Source of the DNA: DATEPR01 sp036279295
GTDB taxonomy: Bacteria; Actinomycetota; Actinomycetes; Mycobacteriales; Pseudonocardiaceae
Direction of reading: 5' to 3'
DNA: 64,000 nt
NCBI GenBank assembly: GCA_036279295.1
Contig: DASUJK010000317.1
Span: 6,411-70,410, forward strand
A model generated the notes under the pieces. That model was given only the letters and a program-made list of their open reading frames with translations. It did no database searches and was not told the DNA's origin. Below, piece after piece: positions 7,819 through 16,881 of this stretch. The position numbers and the translations under genes were made by a program. Each line of letters opens with the position of its first letter. Position 1 is the first letter of the stretch.

Positions 7819-8883
7819 ATGGTACGTAAGAAGAAACTCGTCTTCGGGTTGCTGGTGGCACCACTGCTGCTACTGGCCGCCTGTACGAGTTCCGGCAACA
7901 ACGGTGGCTCGACGGCCAGTGGCGCGGGTGGCGGTGCCGGCCCGTGCACCTACAAGTTCGCGGTGATCACCCACGGCGACAACGGAAACTTCTGGAGTGT
8001 CGTCTACAAGGGAGCCAAGAACGCGGCCGCCGACATCGGCTGCAAGCTGACCGAGGTCTACGGCAGCCAGCAGCAGGGCCAGGCCGAGCCGGACGACAAC
8101 GCGGAGAACGCGCAGATCCAGAACGCCATCAACGCCAAGGTGGACGGCATCGTGGTGTCCGACCACGCGCCCGCCGCGATGAACCCGACGCTGGCCTCGG
8201 CGGCCGCGGCCGGCATCCCGGTCGTGCTGACGAACGCCGGGTGCGACGACGCCGACATCGCCGCGTCCAAGGCGATCACCTGCGTCGGCCAGCCGGAGAG
8301 CCTGGCCGGGCAGAAGGCGGGCGAGCGGTTCAAGCAGGAGAACGCCAGCAACGTGCTGTGTGTGATCCACCAGTCCGGCCAGAACCTGCTGGACCGGTGT
8401 GACGGCATCGCGCAGGGCCTCGGTGTCGGCAACAAGTGCTCCACCGGCAGCGCACCGGCATCCGGTCCGGCGTGCACCGAGCTGATCCTGTCCACGCCGA
8501 ACGCGGCGTCCAACCCGCAGCAGGCGGTCGGCCAGGTCAGCGCGTACCTACAGAGCCACAAGGGCGTCAACGCCGTGATGGCGTTGAACAACGCGATCGG
8601 CCAGGCCGTGGTCACGTCGAAGCCGGCCAACGTCAAGATCGCCACGTTCGACCTGGACTCCGACATCCAGAACGACCTGCAGGCCAACCCGCCGACCCTG
8701 GACTTCGCGGTGGACCAGCAGCAGTACCTGCAGGGTTACCTGCCGATCACCATCCTGTACCTGTACAAGAAGCACGAGGGCAACTCGGTGGGTGGCGGTT
8801 CGACCGTGCCCAGCGGCCCGCTCCTGGTGGACAGCACGAACATCGCGAAGGTCGCGGCGGCCATCAAGGCGGGCGACGACTGA
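7819..8883 (+). CDS. Sugar/inositol ABC transporter substrate-binding lipoprotein
   Basis: A 354-residue type I periplasmic-binding protein. Its signal peptide has RKKK, a hydrophobic core and the lipobox LLAAC, so the mature protein should be lipid-anchored outside the membrane. A Ser/Gly linker follows, then the binding fold: YKFAVITHGDNGNFWS, AKVDGIVVSDHAP, IPVVLTNAG, and the late ATFDLDSDI segment. ATG 7819 is chosen over an in-frame ATG at 7795 because GGAGG lies just before it. It is followed by a permease and a single-domain ATPase, the usual ribose/inositol-type import cassette. Inositol as the ligand is inferred from the surrounding catabolic genes. Confidence 0.85.
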   Translation: MVRKKKLVFGLLVAPLLLLAACTSSGNNGGSTASGAGGGAGPCTYKFAVITHGDNGNFWSVVYKGAKNAAADIGCKLTEVYGSQQQGQAEPDDNAENAQIQNAINAKVDGIVVSDHAPAAMNPTLASAAAAGIPVVLTNAGCDDADIAASKAITCVGQPESLAGQKAGERFKQENASNVLCVIHQSGQNLLDRCDGIAQGLGVGNKCSTGSAPASGPACTELILSTPNAASNPQQAVGQVSAYLQSHKGVNAVMALNNAIGQAVVTSKPANVKIATFDLDSDIQNDLQANPPTLDFAVDQQQYLQGYLPITILYLYKKHEGNSVGGGSTVPSGPLLVDSTNIAKVAAAIKAGDD

Positions 8884-8938
8884 CCGGCCGGGGTGCCGGG
8901 CCGGACCGGTCCGGCACCCCACTCGCAGGAGGGGCGAC

Positions 8939-10027
8939 ATGACCACGCAATCCACCGGGGTCACGGCAGGGGTGCCGCCTGCCGGGCCGGACGAGCGGCT
9001 GACCAGGACCAGCGGGCTGACCCGCGCGCTGCGGCGGCCCGCGCTCGGTGCGCTGATCGGCGCCATCGCGGTCTTCGTGCTGTTCGCGATCACCGACCAA
9101 CAGGGCCTGTGGCTGACCCAGACCGGGTTCCAGTCGTGGAGCCAGCAGGCCGCGTTCTTCGGCATCATGGCGGTGCCGGTCGGTCTGCTGATGATCGGCG
9201 GCGAGTTCGACCTGTCCGCGGGCGGCATGACCGGGTTCACCGCGATCATCACCGCGTTGCTGGTCGGGCAGCTGCACTGGAACGCGTGGGCGGCCATCGT
9301 CGTGACGTTCGCGGTCGCCGGGCTGCTCGGCCTGCTCAACGGCTACGTCGTGGTGAAGTCGAAACTGCCCAGCTTCATCGTCACGCTGGCCACGTACTTC
9401 CTCATTCGCGGCCTGAGCATCGGCGGGGTGCTACTGGTCAACCACGGCAGCACGTCGGTCGGCCTGACCGGCCCGACCCATCCCGGCCTGACCAGCGCGA
9501 AGGCCGTCTTCGGCAGTTCGTTCCTCAAGAGTTCGGCGCTGCCCAACGGCTACCAGACGGCGATCTTGTGGTTCATCGCCGTGACGATCGTGGCCGTGTG
9601 GGTGCTGGGCCGGACCACCTACGGCAACTGGATCTTCGCGGTCGGCGGTGACCAGGACGCGGCCCGCAACGTCGGTGTGCCGGTGGCGCGCACCAAGATC
9701 TCGCTGTTCGTGACGACGTCGACGGCCGCCGCGCTGGTCGGTGTCATCTCGTTCACGCAGGCCTCGAACGCGGTGTCCGAGCAGGGTGTCGGCAACGAGT
9801 TCTACTACATCATCGCGGCCGTCGTCGGCGGCTGTCTGCTGACCGGCGGCTACGGCTCCGTGGTCGGTGCCGCGCTGGGCGCCTGCATCATCGGCATGGC
9901 GTTCCAGGGTGTCATCTACTCCGGCTGGGACAGCTCGTGGGACTTCACGTTCCTCGGTGTGATCCTGTTCCTCGCGGTCGGCGTGAACACCCTCATCTAC
10001 CGGCGAGCGACGAAGGCACGGCGATGA
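8939..10027 (+). CDS. ABC transporter permease, ribose/inositol (RbsC-like) family
   Basis: A 362-residue polytopic membrane protein with about ten hydrophobic segments. RbsC-family features include the GGEFDLSAGGM segment (compare GGIDLSVG), the GLLNGYVVVKSKLPSFIVTLAT signature region and a late VVGGCLLTGGYGSVVGAALG stretch. ATG 8939 follows AGGAGGGG. It would form the membrane channel for the lipoprotein upstream and is energised by the ATPase whose ATG overlaps its stop (ATGA at 10024-10027). Confidence 0.88.
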   Translation: MTTQSTGVTAGVPPAGPDERLTRTSGLTRALRRPALGALIGAIAVFVLFAITDQQGLWLTQTGFQSWSQQAAFFGIMAVPVGLLMIGGEFDLSAGGMTGFTAIITALLVGQLHWNAWAAIVVTFAVAGLLGLLNGYVVVKSKLPSFIVTLATYFLIRGLSIGGVLLVNHGSTSVGLTGPTHPGLTSAKAVFGSSFLKSSALPNGYQTAILWFIAVTIVAVWVLGRTTYGNWIFAVGGDQDAARNVGVPVARTKISLFVTTSTAAALVGVISFTQASNAVSEQGVGNEFYYIIAAVVGGCLLTGGYGSVVGAALGACIIGMAFQGVIYSGWDSSWDFTFLGVILFLAVGVNTLIYRRATKARR

Positions 10028-10848
10028 CCGAGACACCGCTCCTGGAAGTCCGCGAGATCAGCAAGTTCTTCGGCAGTGTGAACGCGCTGCGGGACATCTC
10101 GCTCACCGTGCACCCCGGCCAGGTGACGTGTGTGCTCGGCGACAACGGCGCCGGCAAGTCCACGCTGATCAAGATCCTCTCCGGGGTGTTCCCGCCGGAC
10201 CGCGGCGAGTTCCTGGTCGGCGGCGAGCCGATCCGGTTCACCAGCCCGAGGGACGCCCGGTCGCACGGCATCTCCACGGTCTACCAGGACCTGGCGATGG
10301 TGCCGCTGATGTCGATCTGGCGGAACTTCTTCCTCGGCTCCGAGCCGACGAAGGGCTGGGGACCGTTCCGGCGGTTCGACGTGGCGCGGGCCAAGGAGCT
10401 GACCAGCAGGGAACTGGGCGCGATGGGCATCGACGTGCGCGATCCGGACCAGGCCGTCGGCACGCTGTCCGGTGGTGAGCGGCAGTCGGTGGCGATCGCG
10501 CGGGCCATCCACTTCGGCGCGCGGCTGCTGATCCTGGACGAGCCGACGTCGGCGCTGGGCGTGAAGCAGGCGGGCGTTGTGCTGCGCCGGATCGTGCAGG
10601 CCAGGGAGCTGGGGCTGGGCGTCATCTTCATCACCCACAACCCGCATCACGCGTATCCGGTCGGCGACCGGTTCGTGGTGCTCAAGCGGGGCCGCAGCCT
10701 CGGCAACTACGCGAAGGCCGAGCTGGACCGGGACGAGCTGGTCCGGCTGATGGCCGGTGGCGCCGAACTGGACGAGCTCAGCCACGAGTTCGAGCGGCCA
10801 CCCGCCGAGTTGGCCGAGTATCCCGTCGATCCCGCGGAGGCGCCGTGA
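10024..10848 (+). CDS. ABC transporter ATPase of the inositol-type importer
   Basis: A 274-residue single ABC domain: Walker A GDNGAGKST (39-47), signature LSGGERQ, Walker B LLILDEPTSAL and a switch His in ITHNPHHA. Ribose-type ATPases often have two fused ABC domains; this one has one, as in several actinobacterial sugar importers, so it presumably works as a homodimer. The C-terminus after the ABC domain is acidic and proline-rich. It is coupled at both ends: ATG overlaps the permease stop, and its stop overlaps the GTG of iolB. Confidence 0.88.
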   Translation: MTETPLLEVREISKFFGSVNALRDISLTVHPGQVTCVLGDNGAGKSTLIKILSGVFPPDRGEFLVGGEPIRFTSPRDARSHGISTVYQDLAMVPLMSIWRNFFLGSEPTKGWGPFRRFDVARAKELTSRELGAMGIDVRDPDQAVGTLSGGERQSVAIARAIHFGARLLILDEPTSALGVKQAGVVLRRIVQARELGLGVIFITHNPHHAYPVGDRFVVLKRGRSLGNYAKAELDRDELVRLMAGGAELDELSHEFERPPAELAEYPVDPAEAP

Positions 10849-11648
10849 CGGCCGTGAGCCCGGAGACCGCTGGCTGGCAGTTCAGTGGCCTGGACGTGGT
10901 GACGCTGGCGGCAGGCGCGAGCTACCAGGTGCAGACCGAGCAGGACGAGTGCCTCGTCCTGCCGCTCACCGGCGGCTACATCGTGTCCACTTCGGACGTT
11001 TCGATGGAGTTGGCAGGTCGTCGGGACGTGTTCAGCGGACCAACCGATTTCGCTTATCTGCCAACGGAAACATCGGCTCGCATCGAGTCGGTCAATGGCG
11101 GCCGGTTCGCGCTGCCGTCATCGAGGGCGGAGCGGCACCTGACGGTGAGGTACGGTCCGGGCGCGTCGGTTCCGGTCGAGCTGCGCGGCGCCGGGCGGGC
11201 CAGTCGTGAGGTGCACAACCTGTGCACGCCGGAGACGTTCGATGCCGACCGGCTGATGGTGGTCGAGGTGCTGACGCCGGGCGGCAACTGGTCGTCCTAT
11301 CCCCCGCACAAGCACGACGAGCACACCACCGATGAGCGCGCGCTGGAGGAGATCTACTACTTCGAGATCGCCAGGAACGGCATCGGCTACCAGCGGGTCT
11401 ACTCGTCCGGCGCGGACCGGGAGATCGACGTGTTCGCCGAGGTGCGCACCGGGGACGTGGTGCTGATCCCGCACGGCTACCACGGCCCGTCGATGGCGCC
11501 GCCCGGCTACGACATGTACTACTTGAACGTGATGGCCGGTGACCAGCGGGAATGGCTGTTCACCGACGATCCGGCCCACGGCTGGATCCGGGACACCTGG
11601 GCGGCCGAGCAGGTCGACCCGCGCCTGCCGTTCGGAGCGCAGCGATGA
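10845..11648 (+). CDS. iolB: 5-deoxy-glucuronate isomerase
   Basis: A 267-residue bicupin. IolB isomerises 5-deoxy-glucuronate to 2-deoxy-5-keto-gluconate between IolD and IolC. The metal-binding motif is clear: PPHKHDEH, then EEIYYFE, with VLIPHGYHGPSMAPGYDMYY later. GTG 10845 overlaps the ATPase stop, and the ATG of iolD overlaps this stop. Full length for the family. Confidence 0.9.
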   Translation: MTAVSPETAGWQFSGLDVVTLAAGASYQVQTEQDECLVLPLTGGYIVSTSDVSMELAGRRDVFSGPTDFAYLPTETSARIESVNGGRFALPSSRAERHLTVRYGPGASVPVELRGAGRASREVHNLCTPETFDADRLMVVEVLTPGGNWSSYPPHKHDEHTTDERALEEIYYFEIARNGIGYQRVYSSGADREIDVFAEVRTGDVVLIPHGYHGPSMAPPGYDMYYLNVMAGDQREWLFTDDPAHGWIRDTWAAEQVDPRLPFGAQR

Positions 11649-13468
11649 CACTGACCACAGGACAGGCGCTGGTGCGATGGCTGGTGGCGCAGCGGACGGA
11701 ACTGCTGGACAGCACCGTCGCCCCGCTGTTCCCGGCCGTGTTCGCCATCTTCGGCCACGGCAACGTGCTCGGCCTCGGCACCGCGTTGGCCGAGCACGCC
11801 GACGAGCTGCCGGTGTGGCGTGGGCAGAACGAGCAGGGCATGGCGTTGGCGGCGGTCGGCTACGCGAAGGCCACCGACCGCCGGCAGGTCGGCGTGGTCA
11901 CCACGTCGATCGGTCCCGGCGCGATGAACCTGGTGACGGCGGCCGGTGTCGCGCACGCCAACCGGCTGCCGCTGCTCCTGCTGCCCGGTGACACGTTCAC
12001 CAGCCGGGCGCCGGACCCGGTGTTGCAGCAGGTGGAGCACTTCGGTGATCCCGGTGGCACGGTGAACGACGCGTTCCGGGCGGTGAGCAGGTACTTCGAC
12101 CGGATCACCATGCCCGAGCAGCTGCTGGCCACACTCCCCCAGGTGGCTCGGGTGCTCACCGATCCGGCCGACTGCGGGCCGGTGGTGCTCGCCCTGCCGC
12201 AGGACGTGCAGGCGATGGCGTTCGACTTCCCGTCGGCGTTGTTCGAGCCGGTCACGCACCGGGTGCCGCGTCCTCGGCCGGATCGACGGGCGGTCGCCGA
12301 AGCCGCTGACCTGCTGCGTTCTGGTCGCCGGCCGCTGCTGGTGCTGGGCGGCGGTGTGCGGTACTCCGGTGCCGGGGCGGCGGTGCTGGACTTCGCAGAG
12401 CGGCACGGCATCCCGGTCACCGAGACGACGGCGGGCCGCACGCTGGTCCGGCACGACCACCCGCTACACGCCGGTCCCCTGGGCATCACCGGATCGAGCT
12501 CGGCCAACGCGATGGCCGAGTCGGCCGACGTGGTGCTCGCGGTGGGCACCCGGTTGCAGGACTTCACCACGGCGTCGTGGACCGTGTTCGCGCCCGAGGT
12601 GCGGATCGTCGCGCTGAACGCGGCCCGGTTCGACGCGGTGAAACACGGCTGTCTCGCGGTCGTCGGCGACGCGTTGGAGGGCATCACTTCGCTGCGTGAG
12701 GCAGTGGGCAGTTGGCGGGCCGACCGGGACTGGACGGCACGGGCGGCCACCGAGCGGCTCCGGTGGGACGCGCAGATCACCGCGCTGCGCACCGCGGGCG
12801 GGCAGTTGACGTACGCGCAGGTGGTCGGCGTGGTCAACGAGCTGTCCGGCGCGGACGACTATGTGATGACGTCCTCGGGTGGGCTGCCCGGCGAGCTGAT
12901 CGGCGGCTGGCGGGGTATCGGCGGGGCGCCGGCGATGGACGTCGAGTACGGCTTCTCGTGCATGGGCTATGAACTGGCTGGCGCGTGGGGTGCCGCGATG
13001 GCCCGGCGTGGCCACGGTGTAGTGACAACGTTGTTGGGCGACGGCTCGTACCTGATGGCCAACTCGGAGCTGTTCTCGGCCGCGTTCGCGGGGCACGGGT
13101 TCGTCGCTGTGGTGTGTGACAACGACGGTTACGCGGTGATCGCCCGGTTGCAGGAAGGCCAGGGCGGCAAGGCATTCAACAACCTCTTCGCCGACTGCCG
13201 CTCCGAACTGGCCATAACACCACGAGTCGATTTCGCGGCCCACGCGGCTTCGCTCGGCTGCGCGGTGTACACAGTGGACGAATATGGCGGGGTGGCCGCG
13301 TTCGCCGAAGCGTACTCGTCCGCGCGGGCGGCCGCCGCGGATCGGCCGGCCGTGGTCGTGGTGCGCACCAACCCGGCATCGTGGACCGAATCCGGCGCGT
13401 GGTGGGAAGTGGGTGTCCCGGAGGCATCCCGGGAGAAGCGTAACCAGGTGCGCTATCTCGGTGGATAG
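11645..13468 (+). CDS. iolD: 3D-(3,5/4)-trihydroxycyclohexane-1,2-dione hydrolase
   Basis: A 607-residue thiamine diphosphate enzyme that opens the inositol-derived ring. The N-terminal pyrimidine-binding domain contains FGHGNVLGLG and the catalytic Glu in RGQNEQGMA (E63). A central Rossmann-like domain contains LVLGGGVRYSG. The C-terminal diphosphate domain contains MGYELAGAWGAAMA, the LLGDGSYLMANSEL metal site and the NDGYAVI segment. ATG 11645 overlaps the iolB stop. It is the last gene of the rightward iol run. After it only 75 bases remain before a convergent gene and no strong terminator is obvious. Confidence 0.9.
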   Translation: MTLTTGQALVRWLVAQRTELLDSTVAPLFPAVFAIFGHGNVLGLGTALAEHADELPVWRGQNEQGMALAAVGYAKATDRRQVGVVTTSIGPGAMNLVTAAGVAHANRLPLLLLPGDTFTSRAPDPVLQQVEHFGDPGGTVNDAFRAVSRYFDRITMPEQLLATLPQVARVLTDPADCGPVVLALPQDVQAMAFDFPSALFEPVTHRVPRPRPDRRAVAEAADLLRSGRRPLLVLGGGVRYSGAGAAVLDFAERHGIPVTETTAGRTLVRHDHPLHAGPLGITGSSSANAMAESADVVLAVGTRLQDFTTASWTVFAPEVRIVALNAARFDAVKHGCLAVVGDALEGITSLREAVGSWRADRDWTARAATERLRWDAQITALRTAGGQLTYAQVVGVVNELSGADDYVMTSSGGLPGELIGGWRGIGGAPAMDVEYGFSCMGYELAGAWGAAMARRGHGVVTTLLGDGSYLMANSELFSAAFAGHGFVAVVCDNDGYAVIARLQEGQGGKAFNNLFADCRSELAITPRVDFAAHAASLGCAVYTVDEYGGVAAFAEAYSSARAAAADRPAVVVVRTNPASWTESGAWWEVGVPEASREKRNQVRYLGG

Positions 13469-13543
13469 ATCACCGCCCCTGGCAGCTCAACAGCGAGGGG
13501 AGCGCATTGGGCCGGTGGGCGGTGGGCGGTTGGCGAAACACCC

Positions 13544-14635
13544 CTACCCTAAATTCGCGCCGTCAATAATGGAACCCAGCAGTTCCATCTCCCTCTCAAG
13601 CTCGTCCGTAACATCTTCATCTTGCTCCAGCGTGAGATGGACCTCGACCGTGACCGGACCACCGGCGGCCAACCGTTCCGGCAGGCCAGGCAGGGAAGAA
13701 GCGTACTCATCGATGAAATTCTCCACGCCGCGAATTGATCCTCCTACCGCCCGTGCCAACAGCTCGAAGACTCTGTTGAACTTGGCATCAGTGACCGATC
13801 CCCTGATATCCGAAGCCCAATCAAAATACGCTTCGTAGGAGTCCCCGAGCCGCCTTGCCAAATGAATGATGTTCTCGACGTCACCAGGCTCCCCAGGCAC
13901 ACCGAAAGCATTCACTTGGGCAGGCTTATCAATGATCTGCATGATATTACTATTGATCTTTAGGGCATAGTGAATCCGTTCAGACATATACGCGCACGTG
14001 TCACGGTCGGTAGCGAGCCGCCGAACAGGCTCTGCGTACCCGATGTCGTAGTCACGTCGCTTCGACCGAAGTTTCTCTCTTATTTCTACTATCACACCAC
14101 CAAAAAGAAAGTGCTCCCAACCGCTCGGACGGAGTTCTACGAGGGTCGCACGCTCCGCGTCCGTAGTAGGGACCGTCGAGTACACTGGACCGGCAACCAA
14201 CTCTTTCGGCTTGCGCCTCCCGACCGATTCGAGCTTCTGAATCACAAGGTCGGCGAGCTCCGAGGGCGCCTTTACCCGTAGGTCTATGTATCCCAGGGTA
14301 GGTCGAATTCCGGGAATGTCCGTCTCGTCAAACCTGACCGGCAGTATGTACTCCACGTTCTCCTGCAACGCACGTGCCTGAGCACTCTGTCTCTCGTGAG
14401 TGGTCCACACTTTCCTGGCGTAGTCTTCCGACACGAACAAGATGCAGAACCTCGACCTATTTCGATAAATAGAATCAAGGTGTTCGTAGAGATCCCTTCC
14501 CCACAGGTCAGCCTCTTCGTAACCGTCATAGAACACCACGACGTCACGGTCCCGCAGGGCTTCCGCGACCTGCACCACGTATGGCCGCTGCTCACCAGCG
14601 AAAGACAAGCAGACATCAATTTCGTAATCTGACAT
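13544..14635 (-). CDS. TIR-domain protein with C-terminal helical domain, candidate defence effector
   Basis: A 363-residue protein. An N-terminal TIR domain covers about residues 5-135: DVCLSFAGEQRPYVVQVAEA, then VVFYDGYEEADLWGRDLYEH, then FCILFVSEDYARKVWTTHE. Bacterial TIR domains commonly cleave NAD; E41 (in YDGYEEADLWG) sits where the catalytic glutamate is expected. The C-terminal part opens with a RPSGWEHFLFGGVI segment seen in related TIR proteins and has no recognised enzymatic fold. ATG 14635 is 8 bases after GGAGG; in-frame GTG and TTG just upstream are less well placed. The gene is clearly lower in GC than its neighbours, suggesting transfer. It lies 32 bases downstream of a membrane protein gene on the same strand. 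Confidence 0.75.
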   Translation of the reverse strand: MSDYEIDVCLSFAGEQRPYVVQVAEALRDRDVVVFYDGYEEADLWGRDLYEHLDSIYRNRSRFCILFVSEDYARKVWTTHERQSAQARALQENVEYILPVRFDETDIPGIRPTLGYIDLRVKAPSELADLVIQKLESVGRRKPKELVAGPVYSTVPTTDAERATLVELRPSGWEHFLFGGVIVEIREKLRSKRRDYDIGYAEPVRRLATDRDTCAYMSERIHYALKINSNIMQIIDKPAQVNAFGVPGEPGDVENIIHLARRLGDSYEAYFDWASDIRGSVTDAKFNRVFELLARAVGGSIRGVENFIDEYASSLPGLPERLAAGGPVTVEVHLTLEQDEDVTDELEREMELLGSIIDGANLG

Positions 14636-14667
14636 CACCAACGCCTCCAGGTCTGGTCGAAGTCAGG

Positions 14668-15726
14668 TCATCGACGGATAGCTTGGAGCGCGCGAGTGAG
14701 GCATTGCGCTGTATCAACCCGAGAGAACGTCCAGACCAGGTTGAGACCGGCAGGGCTTTCCATATTCAGTTGGCCGTACTTCACGATGGGCAATTGGGTG
14801 TTGTCCTTGAATCGGCGGTCCGGGCCACCACTCTTGTTGACGTATCGCCAGGTGTGCCCGACGATGAGCGAGTCGGAGGGAACGGGCTCGGTTTCGATGA
14901 AACGCTCCTCCTGCCACGACACCTGGAGCATGCGGTAGTCGACATCCGCGTAAACACTGCCATCCTTGACCAACATGCGGTCCGGTAGGAGATAGACGGT
15001 CCTGCGCTGCGACCGGAACGTCGGGACGACGATGTTCGTGGAGATGTGCGGTCCCGGATGTGTACCACACGTCAGTGGCGTGCGGTCGACGAGACTGCTG
15101 GCTCCGGCGTTCACTTTTCGCTGGTACGTAGTCCTGACCGCTCCGGATGCGACCCGGTGCCAGGCGCGCTGCGTCTGTTGGGCCACCGAGAACGCATCGA
15201 CCAGAAGCTGATACTTGTCGCTGGTGGGGCCGTCCACCTCGTAGAACAGCGCGACCGTACGACTGACCTTGCCATGCCACCACACCCACGTGACGATGGC
15301 GGCGCCGGGCAAGAACAGCCAGGGCGTCACCACGGCAGACAGTACGACTACGGCTATGGCCACCCACGGCCACAGCAACGGGGTCTTGGCCGCGGAGTTC
15401 AACTGGGCCACGACATCACTGGGCTGAGCTGGGAGGAGTTCCATGGCCGACGAGCCGGTAACGTCGGACAGGACGACATCACCCGGTGACCAACCGGATG
15501 GACCCGGGGGTGGCCCCGGCACCGTCGAATGCATGACCTTGGTGGTCCGGCGACCGCCCGATGTGGACCTGTAGGTGACGCCACCGGCGCCGACCCTGAC
15601 GTAGCTACCGCATGGACCGACACCGACCCGCAGCCCGGGAACACCGGCCGACACGGTGATGCCCGAACCGGACAAAGTCAGCCGGACAGGGCCGGTCTTG
15701 ATGGTCTTGCGTACGTAAAAGGACAT
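14668..15726 (-). CDS. DUF4236 membrane protein upstream of the TIR gene
   Basis: A 352-residue protein beginning MSFYVRKTIKTGPVRLTLS. Residues 1-55 match the short beta-rich DUF4236 domain. A Pro/Gly linker leads to a hydrophobic pair at about 117-150 (two membrane segments). A C-terminal domain of about 200 residues (VALFYEVDG; RRTVYLLPDRMLVKDG; LPIVKYGQLNME) has no recognised function. ATG 15726 is chosen because the DUF4236 match starts there; the frame stays open to 15828 without homology-like sequence. Sharing a strand and a 32-base gap with the TIR gene, it may be a membrane sensor or partner. That is inference from context. Confidence 0.65.
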   Translation of the reverse strand: MSFYVRKTIKTGPVRLTLSGSGITVSAGVPGLRVGVGPCGSYVRVGAGGVTYRSTSGGRRTTKVMHSTVPGPPPGPSGWSPGDVVLSDVTGSSAMELLPAQPSDVVAQLNSAAKTPLLWPWVAIAVVVLSAVVTPWLFLPGAAIVTWVWWHGKVSRTVALFYEVDGPTSDKYQLLVDAFSVAQQTQRAWHRVASGAVRTTYQRKVNAGASSLVDRTPLTCGTHPGPHISTNIVVPTFRSQRRTVYLLPDRMLVKDGSVYADVDYRMLQVSWQEERFIETEPVPSDSLIVGHTWRYVNKSGGPDRRFKDNTQLPIVKYGQLNMESPAGLNLVWTFSRVDTAQCLTRALQAIRR

Positions 15727-16005
15727 GATCGTGCCTACGGTCTCTTCCGGTGCGATTCCCGAAATGCCCAACGTTCGGGCGGGCAACCCAAACCTAGCAG
15801 CACCCAAAGCGACCAATCGGACAAACATCCCCTCTCCCCCTGTCGATTGTTGGACAGAAGGAGGACAGTGTCCTCGCGATCGAGGTCACACATGCTCGTC
15901 TGGATAACACGTTCATGAACCGGCGCGGGTTGCCTTGTCGCGCTATGAGGTTTCGCACCCAGGGAAGTAGGCTGACTGGCGCGAACTCGTCAATATGGTG
16001 AATGT

Positions 16006-16881
16006 ATGGCGACGAGAAATCCGCCGCGTGGTTACCACCGGCTCGGTTACCTCGGGCTCGCGGTCCTGGTGATCGTGACCGCGCTGGTGCTGATCAACAC
16101 CGTGCTGCACAGCCATTCGTCGTCGCAAGCGGTCACGCTCCCCGTCGCCACCGCAACACCGACAACGACGACGCCTGTGGTCACCGAACTACCGGCCGCG
16201 CCGATCAACACCAAGTCCGGCACCGCCGGGTTGCCGGCCGGGGCGGTTGTGCAGCAGTCGGGCGCCGGCACGTGGCACGTCGTGCCGGGCAGCGGACCGA
16301 TCGTGGGCAAGGGCTCGCACGTCTACCGCTACCAGGTCGCGGTCGAGAACGGCATCGATCCGGCCGCGTACGACGGTGACGAAGCGTTCGCGGCCGATGT
16401 CGCTGCCACGCTGGGCGACCCACGCAGCTGGATCGGGTCGGGCGAGATCGTGTTGCAGCGGGTGAGCGCGAGCTATCCGCATCCCGACTTCGTGATCAGT
16501 CTGACCACTCCGGACACCAGCCACACCCTGTGCGGCATCACGATCCCGTACGAGTCGTCCTGCTGGCAGCCGAGCGTCAACCGGGTGGTCATCAATCTGG
16601 CGAGGTGGGTGCGCGGCGCCCTGGCCTTCGACGGTGACCTCGGCCTGTACCGGCAGTACGCGATCAACCACGAGGTCGGCCACGCGCTCGGCAACCACCA
16701 CGTCGGCTGCGCGGCGAACGGCGCGCTGGCACCGGTGATGATGCAGCAGACGTTCGACGTCGCCGACGACTACGTGTTCGACGTCAACCAGTCCGACCCG
16801 ACGAACCGGCTCGCGGTGCCACACGACGGCAAGGTGTGCCGACCCAACGCATGGCCGTACCCACTGGGTCCGACCGCCTAG
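16006..16881 (+). CDS. DUF3152 secreted or membrane-anchored zinc metalloprotease-like protein
   Basis: A 291-residue protein. One membrane segment at about residues 13-30 anchors it, followed by a Thr/Pro-rich linker and a C-terminal domain with a zincin motif, NHEVGHALGNHHVGC (H222, E223, H226 and a third His). This is the DUF3152 family, widespread in actinomycetes and presumed to be extracytoplasmic metallopeptidases, though the substrate is unknown. Additional Cys residues (LCGITIPYESSCW and KVCRPN) may form disulfides. It is a single-gene unit; the gene on its right is convergent and ends 4 bases inside its stop region. Confidence 0.8.
   Translation: MATRNPPRGYHRLGYLGLAVLVIVTALVLINTVLHSHSSSQAVTLPVATATPTTTTPVVTELPAAPINTKSGTAGLPAGAVVQQSGAGTWHVVPGSGPIVGKGSHVYRYQVAVENGIDPAAYDGDEAFAADVAATLGDPRSWIGSGEIVLQRVSASYPHPDFVISLTTPDTSHTLCGITIPYESSCWQPSVNRVVINLARWVRGALAFDGDLGLYRQYAINHEVGHALGNHHVGCAANGALAPVMMQQTFDVADDYVFDVNQSDPTNRLAVPHDGKVCRPNAWPYPLGPTA

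Noticed and set aside
15727..16005. Small minus-strand open frame near 15943-16128
   Set aside because: It overlaps the start of the DUF3152 gene, has no ribosome site and no recognisable features.
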